Below, piece after piece: positions 33,600 to 44,230 of a DNA stretch of 64,000 bases (its first letter is position 1; every line of letters begins with the position of its first letter). The translations under genes were made by a program, and so were the position numbers. The stretch is taken from contig CM038468.1 of the NCBI GenBank assembly GCA_021464415.1, forward strand, positions 2,418,001 through 2,482,000, in the 5' to 3' direction. This DNA is from Lonicera japonica. Taxonomy: Eukaryota; Streptophyta; Magnoliopsida; Dipsacales; Caprifoliaceae. The notes under the pieces are model-generated. The model ran no database searches. It saw nothing but the letters and a program-made list of their open reading frames with translations, and was not told where the DNA came from.

Positions 33600-34040
33600 T
33601 TCTTTGTACTGTAAGAGTTATTTCTTCCATTCCCTCCGGGATATCGATCATTGATGCCAGGGTTGCTAGTGCATCAGCAAAGCTGTTTTGTGACCTGGGG
33701 ACATAGTAAAACTCCGAGCGCTCAAACCTTCCTGCAACATCCTCCAGTCGGGCGAGGTAAGGGACTAATTTCTCATCTCTGATCTTCTATTCCTTCAGAA
33801 CTTGGTGGACCACTAATACTGAATCTCCGTATACCAGTATTCTCTTTATACCCCTTCGGAGCGCGATCTCCAATCCGATTATACAGGCTTCATACTCGGC
33901 CATGTTGTTGGTGCAGAAGAAGTCTAGACAATACGATACCGGAGAGTGAGTTTGGTCTGGAGAGACTAACAGGATGCCTATCCCATTTCTATTTTGGTTG
34001 GCGGCCCCGTCGAAGTACAATTTCCAGTCTTCATCAATCT
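33600..34040 (-). pseudogene. archaeal-type second RNase H (composite element)
   Basis: The minus strand gives LYFDGAANQNRNGIGILLVS, FCTNNMAEYEACIIGLEIAL and RILVYGDSVLVVHQVLKE, in frame with the preceding RNase H (33787-34182). The Asp/Glu/Asp positions are all present. A stop ends the frame at 33787. It is the Tat-lineage extra RNase H, close to the copy at 500-880. Confidence 0.85.
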
Positions 34041-34049
34041 CAACATTCA

Positions 34050-35394
34050 TGATAGTTTCGTCTGGGAATTCGGCTTCTTCTAGCATGTCCCCCAATATTG
34101 GATTGTGGGCCAGGTAATCAGCTATGATCTTGCCTTTGACTGCCTTGTGGGTCATGTAGGTGATGTCGAATTCGGAGAGCAAGAATAATTATTTTGCCAT
34201 GCGGTTCGAGAGAGCTGGTTTCTCGAAGAGGTATTTCGACAGATCAATTTGTGATACCAGGATGACCGAGAAAGCCAACATGTAATGCCGTAATTTTTGT
34301 GTTACCCAGACAAGAGCGATGCATGATTTCTCCAATGGCGTGTAGTTCATCTCAAATGGGAACAATTTCTTACTGATGTAGTAGATGGCCTGTTCTTTTC
34401 ATGTATCGGTCAGATGTTGGGCTAGCATGGCCCCTGCAGCTGAATTGATGATGGTCAGGTATAGAATTAGTGGCAGTCCGGCCTGTGGTGGGGCTAACAC
34501 TAGGGGTTTGGAGAGGTAGTCTTTGATTATATCAAAAGCTTCCTGGCACTGATCGTCCCATTCTCCTGGTGAAGACTTCCTCAGGAGTTTGAAGATAGGT
34601 TTGCAAGTCTGAGTAAGCTGAGAGATGAACCTGCTAATGTACTGTAAATTACCTAAAAATCCCCGGACTTCTTTCTCGGTACGAGGCTCGGGCATGTCTT
34701 AGATAGATCGAACTTTAGCAGGGTCCACCTCGATTCCCTTTTTACTGACGACATAGCCCAGGAGTTTTCCTTTGGTTACCCTGAACACACATTTCTGCGG
34801 ATTGAGTCTCATCTGGTACTGGCGGAGGCAGTCAAAAAAGGCTCGCAAGGCTGGTACATGGCCTTCTCTCTCTTTTGACTTGATTATCATGTCGTCCACA
34901 TATACTTCTACTTCTTTGTGAATCATGTCGTGGAAGATAGCGGTAGCTGCCCTTTGATATGTTGCCCCGGCGTTCTTCAGCCCGAATGGCATAACGATGT
35001 AGCAGTATGTCCCCCACGGTGTGATGAATGCTATTTTCTCTTGGTGATTCGAGTGCATCTTGATCTGATTATACCCGGCGAAACCATCTACGAATGACTT
35101 CAGGGCATGATTGGCGGTATTATCCACTATCAAATCAATGTTGGGCAATAGGAAATCGTCTTTTGGGCAACCTTTATTGAGATCTCGGTAATCTACGCAC
35201 ATGCGGACCTTCACATTTGCCTTTGGAATGGGCACAATGTTGGCTAACCATGAAGGGTACTCGATCACTCCTAAGAAACCCACACTCAGTTGTTTCATCA
35301 CTTCTTTTTTCACTTTCAGGGACCATTCTGGTGTAAGTTTTCTCAACTTCTGCTTGATGGGCCTAAATTTCGGCTTGGTGTGTATTTCGTGCAT
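34050..35394 (-). pseudogene. reverse transcriptase and RNase H (composite element)
   Basis: The RT frame 34699-35394 is open over the whole palm: VGFLGVIEYPSWLANIVPIP, VRMCVDYRDLNKGCPKDD, ITPWGTYCYIVMPFGLKNAG and the catalytic YVDDMIIKSKEREG. A stop at 34697-34699 (VRSI then DMPEPRTEKE) separates the thumb and connection (34399-34695). RNase H motifs (YTPLEKSC, LSEFDITYMTHKAVKGK) follow. It is better preserved than element 1, but the stop prevents a full Pol. Confidence 0.9.
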
Positions 35395-35400
35395 GACTAT

Positions 35401-36225
35401 CTAGTTGTTCAAACCTGGCATATCTGCATAGGACCAGGCGAAGACATCCACGTACTGTTTCAGAGTTTGTGTGAATTCTTCTCTTTCTGTCTTACTTAGA
35501 TTTGCCCCAATACGGACCTCTTTTCTTTCCTCTTCTGTCCTGAGGTTAATCACAAGAGTTTCTCCTTCCTCGCTCTGTATACGCTGCTCTTCCTGTTCAG
35601 GGTGTTCGTTTAGTCTTTCCAACTCCATATAAGCAATTACAAAATTAAACTTAACAGGATAACGCAAAACAGAGTCTTCTTCATTGATAATAGTGGTTAC
35701 AGGTACAAGTTCAAAAAGTAAATCTAGGAGTGACTCCTCCTTAGCCTTACCCTCACTTTTATCTCTCACCCTTACAATTTCACTCTTTCTCCCCCTTTCC
35801 TGGTAATCCGGATCAGCGTGTATCAAGTGTACATGGTCGTCTCTTGGCTCATTATCCCCTAGAGCCATGATGTCGAAGAGATCTCCGATCATTTCTTCTT
35901 CTTCATCTTCTTTGTCTTCCTTTGGCCCGATCGTTAACTTGGTAGAGAAGCTGTGTATAACGTTTTCCTTGATACAAAGGTCCTCCTCATAGAAGATTTC
36001 TCATCCTGGAAGGTTCTCCCCGTTGCTGTTTCTCCAAGGCTCCTGAAAGCCGCAAAAGGGGAAGTCCTCTCCTTCCTTGACGAAAAACCCATGCAAAGAG
36101 CTAAAACTTGGATACTGATGCCCTCGACCCATTTTCTCTTAGTTGTCCTCTTTGGTGCGTTGGTACCCCAAACCTTCTCTTTCATGCCTCGCCACTGTTT
36201 CTAAGGCCTGAAGTAATCCTGGCTG
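35401..36225 (-). pseudogene. protease-RT linker segment of the composite element
   Basis: The minus-strand frame 35401-35892 reads MIGDLFDIMALGDNEPRDD, then DSVLRYPVKFNFVIAYMELE, EGETLVINLRTEEERKEVRI and YVDVFAWSYADMPGLNN. The last part is the conserved lead-in to plant Tat RTs. A stop follows at 35401. The second half (35934-36185) is in another frame. This contiguous copy shows the site where element 1 carries the 2.86-kb solo LTR. Confidence 0.75.
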
Positions 36226-37086
36226 TCACATTCCCAGACTGGCCCCAAGTAAATATTTCATCATTCTCAGCATATTTGTGATCTTGGTGCTGAGACCGGG
36301 GATATTATCAGGGGGTAGATACTCGATTCTCTGGGTGGTGAGAGCTTGTACTTGAGGCTCATAAGAAAAGCTTCCCAGCTGTATGCTCTGGCTCCCTATG
36401 ACAAAAACAGGTAATTCCAGATCTGCCAAGGTCCTTTCAGGATCTCCTTGGATGGTGATTATATTCCCTTCGAACGGTATCTTGATCTTCTGGTGTAAGG
36501 AGGAGGGGAGTGCTCCTATGTCATGTAGCCATGCTCTTCCCAACAGGAGGTTGAAGCTGTAGGGAATGTCTATGATTTAGAAGTCGGCTGGAAAGTTTCC
36601 GGGACCGACCATGAGATCTAGCTTTAGGGAACCCAGAACGGCCCTTCTGGTGTTGTCATAGGCTCTAACGATCACAACTGACGGAGAAAGTTCTGATTCT
36701 AAGATGCCTAGACATTTGGCGGTCTTCGAAGGACAAACGTTTATGGTTGACCCATTGTTGATGAGGACCTGCAGCAGGATTTTCCCTCGGGTCCGGACAG
36801 TAATATAGAGGGCCAGACTGTGTTTCTTCTCTAATGGAGATAAGTCTTCATCTGAGAATGATAGACTTCTTTGGACTGTAAGGGACCCGATCATGTTTGG
36901 TAGTTGTTTTGGTATGGAATCTAATGATATGACGGCCTCATCTAGGAGTTTGATGAAGGCTGTCTTGTGAGGTTTGGAGGCAACTAAGAGGCCCCAAATG
37001 GTGATGTGTGCCTGAGTTTTCTTCAACTGTTCCAGCACTCGATCTTTTCCTATTTCTTTAGAAGGTGGCAATTTCTCGGCATCCAT
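36226..37086 (-). pseudogene. aspartic protease with catalytic Asp changed to Asn (composite element)
   Basis: The frame 36577-37086 has LYITVRTRGKILLQVLINNG, where element 1 has ...LIDNG. The active-site Asp is Asn, a single G-to-A change on the coding strand. GSLKLDLMVGPGNFPADF follows, then a stop at 36577, and LGRAWLHDIGALPSSLHQK continues at 36226-36543. It should be catalytically dead. Confidence 0.85.
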
Positions 37087-37089
37087 TAG

Positions 37090-39069
37090 TGGTGGCTGGT
37101 ATACCCTCCCTGAACGGGTAATTTATTGTATCCAAAGGGATGCTGGGTCTGTTCCCTTTGAGATTTCTGATGACTTTGACTCTACCGACCAACTGAAAGT
37201 CTAGGAGTAAGTTTCTGTCATACAGATTGTCTCCCTGGGGGGGCTCGGGGCTTCCATAGCTGTTTCTTCTTATCCTGGGTCCATCCTATCCCACATTTTC
37301 CGGGATTGGTTATGATTGTAAGTGGCTGTGAGATCCCCTAATTTGCCTTTCCTAAACCATGCCCGGGTAGGAAGTTCATCTTAGCCATCTATTGGTCAAT
37401 TATCGAATTGAGGCCCGGGGCAACTTGGGTCTTTGCTGGCAGCACAACTGGTGACTTGTAGGCTGGGTCATCCCGGATGAGTCCCACGAGATTAAAACTT
37501 TCTTCATCAGTGGTTAAGGTGTTAATTCCCGTAGGTGGAGCATGGTTGGTAAGGGAGTTGTGGGTAACATTGGGCTCGCGGGGTGCGGGAATGGTTCCGG
37601 CTTCAATGAGGTCCTGGATACGATGGCAAAGAGCCAAGAAACGTTCCGTGTCATGGCCCGCTGCTTGATGGTATGCACAGTTCTCATCCATCATCCAGGT
37701 GCTGGGAATAGGGTTTGGTAGGGGGCGCGGGTTAAGTGGAGTGATTAGTCCGGCCTTTCGGAGTAGTTCCAGGCTTTTGACCAGGGTAGTGGGAAGGGTG
37801 CAGAAGTTTCTCCTTTTCTTGGCCTCGGTGCTTGAAGAGTCTCCTTGTGCAGGCCAACTCATCGGAGGGGCTTGTTGTGACTGTTGGAATGGGTTTTGTT
37901 GATATGGTTATGAGCTTAGTTGATTCACGGTTGGAGTGGCTGTCTTTCTCCCAGTGTATGAGGCTTTCTTGATATCAGTCTCTGCCTTCTTAGCCAATTC
38001 TTCCTCTACTTGCGATCCCATACTCAACAGGGCTCTAAAGTGTGGGAATACATGTTTTTCCATGCAACTCAGTACAGCTGGAGTGAAATTCTTCTGTATG
38101 ATCTCCAACTGTTCTTCTTCATCGGGCCGTTTGGACATTTGGGAGGCCATTTCTCTCCAGCGGGTGACAAAGTCGCTGAAGCTTTCTTTCTTGCCTTGCT
38201 TGGCTATCTCTAGGTGTTTGCGGATAATTTTCAAATCCTCATTGGACCCGTATTTGGTCATGAATTCTTTGACGATATCTCCCCAAGTTTTTGTGTGGTG
38301 TCTCTCTAAATCGAAAACCATCTCAGGGCGGCACCCGTGAGAGTCATGTGAGAGGCTTGAGCCAACTCTGGCTCTTCGCAACCGGACACTTGCATAGATC
38401 TGATATAGGATTGGAGGTGAGTTTTCGGGGGTGTGGTTCCTGTGAATTTGGTGATGGAAGGGAGTTTGGATCCCTGAGGTAGTCTTGCTTCAGAGTAGAG
38501 GGAGAAGGCATTCATATCTGTGATCTCGTCTGCCCCTTTTATCAGAGAAATTCTGCATACACTGCCCGAAGTCGGTTGATGTCTGGGTACTCATTAGGAA
38601 GGGCTACCGGGGCCGGTGGTGGAATAGGTCTTGCGGGGACTTGTGGCCATGGCTGGTATTGGGGATCAAGGCCTTGTTGAGGTTGTGGCCAGATGATGGG
38701 TGGCTCTTGTTGTTGGTAAGTGGGGCCTGAATCTGGGTCCCTTTGATTTTGATTGTTGGGATCGGTCTGAACGGGACCGGCCATGACAGGGCCTGTTTGT
38801 GGTGGATTAGTTCCTTGGACTAGGGGAAGTACTTGCGATGACTGCCCTTGATCTTGATTCGGTGGTAGTCGTTCAAACCCCGATGGTGCGGCCCATTGGG
38901 CTAACAACTCTTTTACTCGGACTCGGGTATTCTGTTGCTCGTTTGTGAGGTTTGCTAGATTCATGCTGACGGTCATTAACAAATGGTGCATCTCGGCTAA
39001 AGTTGGCTGAACTGCAGACGCCTCGGCTAGGCTCTGATCTGTCTCTTGATTCTCGCATCCATCGGCCAT
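37090..39069 (-). pseudogene. gag of the inner Tat copy, frameshifted and internally deleted
   Basis: ATG at 39067-39069 (MADGCENQETD). The N-terminal frame runs to 38542, and the core gag domain (FMTKYGSNEDLKIIRKHLE, RWREMASQMSKRPDEEEQL) to 37908. The zinc-knuckle segment at 37389-37862 reads CAYHQAAGHDTERF, so the last Cys is Phe. About 110 bp present in element 1 near 8255-8365 are missing at about 38548. The coiled coil between the N-terminus and the gag core is therefore lost. Confidence 0.85.
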
Positions 39070-39821
39070 TTCGGATGTGCTTGGTCTTACTAGTCGTCCG
39101 GTATGATCTCTACCGGCCCAACCTTCTAGACTGTCATTGTTTTACGGCTGTAGATGAAACCACGTGGCAAAGATGAAGGAAGACTACGATGCGACTCGAT
39201 TTTTGCCAAAAGAACCACTAAAAATTGCCGAGAAAAGACTCGGGTTTTAAAAAGGTGTTGTAAAGTAAGCCGTAAGGTGGTACATCCCCTACGGCTGTTT
39301 GACAAGTGTTTTAGTCGACTCGATCTTATATGCAGCGCAGGTGTACGAACGGTTAAAGCTTCAGGCTCCCTCCTATTTGGCAAGACCTTACGATATACCC
39401 CAGGGCGGGTACGTGCAAGAGCCTTTTGATATACTTCCCGGGTACGTGAGTGTTCTCGTCACTCGATATACCTCGGGGGCGTACTTGGCCAAGGAGAGTG
39501 GAAGTAAATGCTTTCGGTTTATGTTGGCCCAAGCAAGCCAACTCCCTATTCACTTATAATACTTCTGAGGGTTTGGGGTAAATTCACACTCGTAGAACCA
39601 ATGCATGATTTTTGAAAGTGTGTGCAAAGTTCGAAAGGTTGATTTCACAGATATCATTATCTTTATTACGTATTTTTGAAAAACTCCCATTTTTTAGAAA
39701 AAGGTTTCTTCTCAATCAATTAACACAAGTAGGGAAAGCAGTAAAAGCAGATATTCAACAGATAAACAAAAGTTCACATATAAGAGTCTAGTTTTCTACA
39801 TATCCCCAGCAGAGTCGCCAC
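39070..39821 (-). other. leader and PBS of the inner Tat copy
   Basis: Homologous to 8881-9633. The PBS lies at 39803-39820 (TGGCGACTCTGCTGGGGA on the minus strand), one base from the LTR. No credible ORF. Confidence 0.75.
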
Positions 39822-41359
39822 TGTGAGAATCCGCAAATGCGATCCCCGGGTCTCGTCCCCATTGTTGGGCGTCTGAAACGTCGGAACGAATTCCGTCGTT
39901 CCTTTTGCTGGAGTATCTTGGTTGATGGTTCACATCAGGTGTTCCTATGTTCTATTTCTAGATGCAAGAGAGTTCGTTCAGAGTCGCCAGTACGTTTTAC
40001 GAGAAAACAGACAAAAGAGGTTGTGTAAGAGGGAAGGCTACAATTAAGCCTTTCTTTACACGTTTGTCTACGAAATCAGGATTCTATAGGGTTCGGAAAC
40101 TATATTACGGTTTGGGAAGGTGTTAAGCACCCATTCCGCCCTTTCGGTTTCTAGTGGTCTTTTATATGTTTATTTTATGTTGAAAAACTTGGATGCTTTT
40201 ACTGACAGTCTACTACTTTCTAAGTGAAAACCCTAATTTTGGGAAAACGGGAAAAGGGATGAAAACTTCTGTGTTTCGAGATCTAATGTTTAGTTTTGAG
40301 AGATGCAAATACAAGTGTCAAGAGTTGTTCTTACTTTAGAGGGAGTTTTACCGTGTTATTTCTCAGATAACGACGATTTTTCTTGGATTTGGATTTATTT
40401 GGGAAAAAGTATTGGATCTTGTATCAGAACTAATTCAATATGGAATTGGAACTCTTGAGGGGAGTTCTACCAAACATATCACAATCTATGAAACATATAG
40501 GATATACCGAGTTTTTAATTCCTAAGTAAGTTTTACCAGTCCGGGTTTTGAAAACAGAATTTTATCCGGATGATAATGTACTTACTCTTCTGGTTTTGCA
40601 AATGGTTTTATCAGGGTCTTTTGTTTTGAAAACAATAGACTATTTGTAACTTGGCAATAAGTTTATTCAAATAAAACGTGGACAAAACAACAGAAATAAA
40701 ACAAGTACACAGATATTTAATGTCAAATACTAGAAGAGACTTTCTTTACCTTCCCGACGAGAATAATAATAAGAAAGAAAATATAATACGGCAGAGGGAT
40801 CTCCGACGATAATAATTTTTTTCTTCTTCAGATATTTTCGAGAATTCGATTCCAGAGACGAGACACGTCGAGTGTCGTGAATAGATTCGATAATTCTTCA
40901 GAAATAAGACGATAATTGAGAATATTTGACGAAAGACTAGAAAATCAGATATAAGCCAATAATTCTTCAATCCCAAGTTGATGTCCTTGAAACCTTTGGG
41001 GGTGTTGGCCTATTTATACTGCTCGGGGGAGATTGTCGCGCGACACTTCCCCAAAAGGGGCATATGTCGCGCGACAAACGGCTGAAGTGATGTCTTTGAC
41101 AGACTAATTTGTCAGAGAGTGGATGGTCGGGGTCAGAGGGGTTTGTCGCGCGACATAGGAGTGATTGTCGCGCGACATATCAGTGATTGTCCCGCGACAT
41201 ACTGATATGTCGTGCGACAATCCCACTTAAAAACAGGTTTGTTGGCCAACAAACCCTTTCGGGGTAGTTTCGGTTACTCGGGTGGGTCCCGTACTCCAAA
41301 ACAGTAGTTCTCGAAGGTTGTTAGGGTTCTTGCGGGGGTCACGAATCGGGGTGTCTACA
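39822..41359 (-). repeat. LTR of the inner Tat copy (element 2, subfamily A, 1538 bp)
   Basis: TGTGAGAATCC to GGTGTCTACA. It resembles the element 1 LTR more than the outer LTRs, for example gttcacatcaggtgttcc. At its right border the sequence passes directly into gag of the outer element at ttcac (41360-41364), in register with 8311-8330 of element 1. This is therefore an insertion point; the matching left end and second ttcac are missing. Confidence 0.92.
41011..41219 (-). promoter_or_regulatory. U3 promoter palindrome cluster of the inner LTR
   Basis: The TATA box is on the minus strand at 41011-41018. Palindromes lie at 41034-41045, 41065-41076, 41144-41155, 41166-41177, 41188-41199 (TGTCCCGCGACA) and 41208-41219 (TGTCGTGCGACA). 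Confidence 0.75.
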
Positions 41360-41932
41360 TTCACTCTCTCTTGACACCTCGTCGGGTTGTTCCTGAGCTA
41401 TAACCGATTCTGCATATACTGCCTGAAGTCGGTTAATGTCTGGGTACTCATTAGGAGGGGCTACTGGGGCCGGTGGTGGAATAGGTCTCGCGGGGACTTG
41501 TGGCCATGGCTGGTATTGGGGATCAAGGCCCTGCTGAGGTTGCTGCCAGATGATGGGTGGCTCTTGTTGTTGGTAAGTGGGGCTTGAATCCGAGGCCCAT
41601 TGATTTTGATTGTTGAGATCGGTCTGAACGGGACCAGCTATGATGGGGCCCGTTTAGGGCGGATTGGTTCCTTGGACTGGGGGAAGTACTTGTGATGACT
41701 GTCCTTGATTCTGTTCTCGATTCGGTGGTAGCCGTTCAAACCCTGGTGGTGCAGTTCATTCGGCTGACAACTCTTCTACTCGAACTCGGGTACTCTGTTG
41801 CTCGTTCGTGAGGTTTGCTAGATTCATGCTAACGGTCATTAGCAAATGATGCATCTTGGCTAAAGTTGGCTGAGCTGCAGACGCCTCGACTAGGCTCTGA
41901 CCTGTCTCTTGATTCTCACGTCCATCGGCCAT
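41360..41932 (-). pseudogene. gag N-terminal fragment of the outer Tat element
   Basis: ATG at 41930-41932 (MADGRENQETGQ). The reading frame continues through the Gln/Pro-rich region (YQQQEPPIIWQQPQQGLDPQ) to AVYAESVIAQEQPDEVSRES, where the inner LTR begins. Two TAG stops are visible: one after VEELSAE and one after VQGTNPP. Homology to element 1 extends to the last base before the LTR, so the cut was made by insertion, not decay. Confidence 0.85.
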
Positions 41933-42685
41933 TGTAGGTGTGTTTGGTCTTACTAGTCTTCCGGTATGATCTCGACCGGCGCAACCTTCTAGACTATCGT
42001 TGTTTTATGGCTGTAAACGAAACCACGTGGCGAAGATAAAGGAAGACTATGATGCGACTCGATTTTTGCCAAAGGAACCACTAAAAATGACCGAGGAAAG
42101 ACTCGAATTTTAAAAATATGTCGTAAAGTAAGCCGTAAGGTGGTACATCCCCTACGGCTATTTTAACAGGTGTTTTAACTGACTCGATCTTATATACAGC
42201 GCAGGTGTACGAATGGTTAAGGCTTCAGGCTCCCTCCTATTTGGCAAGACCTTGCAATATACCCTAAGGGCAGGTACGTGCAAGAGTCTTTTGATATACT
42301 TCCCGAGTACATGAGTGTTCTCGTCACTCGATATACCTCGGGGGCGTACTTGGCCAAGGAGAGTGGAAGTAAATGCTTTCGGTTTATGTTGGCCCAAGCA
42401 AGCCAACTCCCTACTCACTTATAATACTTCCGAGGGCTTGGGGTGAATTCACACTCGTAGAACCAATGCATAATTTGTGAAAGTGTGTGTAAAATTCGAA
42501 AGGTTGGGTTTACAAATATCATTATCTTTATTACGTATTTTCAAAAAAACTCCATTTTTTAGAAAAAAGTTTCTTTTCAATCAATTAACATAAGTAGGGA
42601 AAGCAGTAAAAGCAAGTATTCAACAAATAAACAAAAGTCCACACATAAGAGTTTAGTTTTCTAAAGTCCCCAGCAGAGTCGCCAC
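41933..42685 (-). other. leader and PBS of the outer Tat element
   Basis: Homologous to the other two leaders. PBS at 42667-42684, one base from the LTR at 42686. Confidence 0.75.
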
Positions 42686-44225
42686 TGTGAGAATCCGCAA
42701 ATACGACCCCCGGGTCTCGTTCCCGTCGTTGGGCGTCTGAAACGTTAGAACGGATTCCGTCGTTCTATTTGCTTCTATAGGAGTTGATAGTTCATATCGG
42801 GTGTCCCTATGTTCTATTTCTAGATGCAAAGGGGGTTCATTTAGAGTCGCCAATACGTTTTACGAGAAAACGGACAAAACAGTTGTGTAAGAGAAAAGGC
42901 TACTGATAAGCCTTTCTTTATACGTTTGTCTACGAAACCAGGATTCTATAGGGTTTGGGAACTATATTACGGTTTGGGAAGGTGTTAAGCACCCATTCCG
43001 CCTTTTCGGTCTCTAGTGGTCTTTTATATATTTATTCTATGTTGAAGAACTTGGATGCTTTTACTGACAGTCTACTACTTTCTAAATGAAAAACCCTAAT
43101 TTCTGGGGAAAACAGAAAAATGGATAAAAACCTTTGTGTTTCGAGATCCAATATTTTATTTTGAAAGACGTAAATATAAGTGACAAAAGTTGTTTTTCTT
43201 TAGAGAGGGCTTTCCGTTTTATTTCTCAGATAACGACGGTTTTCCTCGGGTTTGGATTTATTTTGGAGAAGTTTTGGACCTTGTATCAGAACTAATTCAA
43301 TATGGAATTAGAACTCTTGAGGGGAGTTCTACCAAACATATCACAATCTATGAAACAGATAGGATATACCGGGTTTCTAATTCCTAAGTAAGTTTTACCG
43401 GTCCGGGTTTTGAAAACAAGATTTTATCCGGATGATAATGTACTTACTCTTCTGATTTTGCAAATGGTTTTATCAGGGTCTTTTGTTTTAAAAACGGTAG
43501 ACTATTTGTAACTTGGCAATAAGTTTATTCAAATAAAATGTGGACAAAACAACATAGGTAAAACAAGTACACAGATATCTAATGTTAAATACTAGAAGAG
43601 ACTTTCTTTACCTTCATTGACGAGAATAATAATAAGAAAGAAAATATAATACGGCAGAGAGATCTTTGGCGATGATGATATTTTCCTTCTCCAAATATTT
43701 TCGAGAATTCGATTCCAGAAACGGGACACGTCGAGTGTCGAGAATAGATTCGATAATTCTTCAGAAATAAGACGATAATCGAGAATACTTGACGAAAGAC
43801 TAGAAAATCAGATATAAGCTAATAATTCTTCAATCCCAAGTTGCCGTATTGAACCTTTGAGGGTGTTGGCCTATTTATACTGCTCGGAGAAGATTGTCGC
43901 GCGACATTTCCCCAAAAGGGGCAAGTGTCGCGCGACAATGTGTACCATGTCGCGCGACAAACGATTGAAGTGATGTTTCTGACAGACTGATGTGTCAGAG
44001 AGTGGATGGTCTGGTGTCAGGAGGGATTGTCGCGCGACATAAGGGGGATTGTCGCGCGACATACCCGTTTGTCGTGCGACAATGTGTCTTAAAAATAGGT
44101 TTGTTTTGGCCAACAAACCCTTTCGGGGCAGTTTCGAGTTTTCGGGTGGGTTCCGGACTCCAAAAACAGTACTTATCGAAGGTCGTTAGGGTTCTTACTG
44201 GGGGTCCCGGATCGGAGTGTCTACA
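42686..44225 (-). repeat. 5' LTR of the outer Tat element (subfamily B, 1540 bp)
   Basis: TGTGAGAATCC to GAGTGTCTACA, the partner of 23309-24845. It is followed by aagtg (44226-44230), matching gagtg at 23304-23308 in four of five bases. Confidence 0.93.
43872..44081 (-). promoter_or_regulatory. U3 promoter palindrome cluster of the outer 5' LTR
   Basis: TATA on the minus strand at 43872-43879. Palindromes at 43895-43906, 43926-43937, 43948-43959, 44028-44039 and 44050-44061 are all perfect, and 44070-44081 is TGTCGTGCGACA. This is the best preserved of the four clusters. Confidence 0.78.
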
Positions 44226-44230
44226 AAGTG

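Larger units (their letters stand above)
23309..44225 (-). mobile_element. 20.9-kb composite Tat-type gypsy element with antisense genes (element 3, containing element 2)
   Basis: The outer LTRs (23309-24845 and 42686-44225) share subfamily-B bases. They are flanked by gagtg (23304-23308) and aagtg (44226-44230), a 5-bp duplication with one change. Between them, on the minus strand, are a gag start (41360-41932), a further LTR (39822-41359), a second leader and gag, PR, RT, RH, aRH and INT ending at 32319. On the plus strand there are two antisense genes (26628-30396 and 30843-32099) and repeat-rich untranslated DNA. The inner LTR belongs to subfamily A and abuts gag of the outer element. A sister element therefore inserted there, and its 3' LTR has since been lost. 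Confidence 0.85.

Noticed and set aside
23309..41359. Reading the left LTR and the inner LTR as one LTR pair of a single 18-kb element
   Set aside because: The flanks gagtg and ttcac do not match and subfamily bases differ; the left LTR pairs with 42686-44225 instead.
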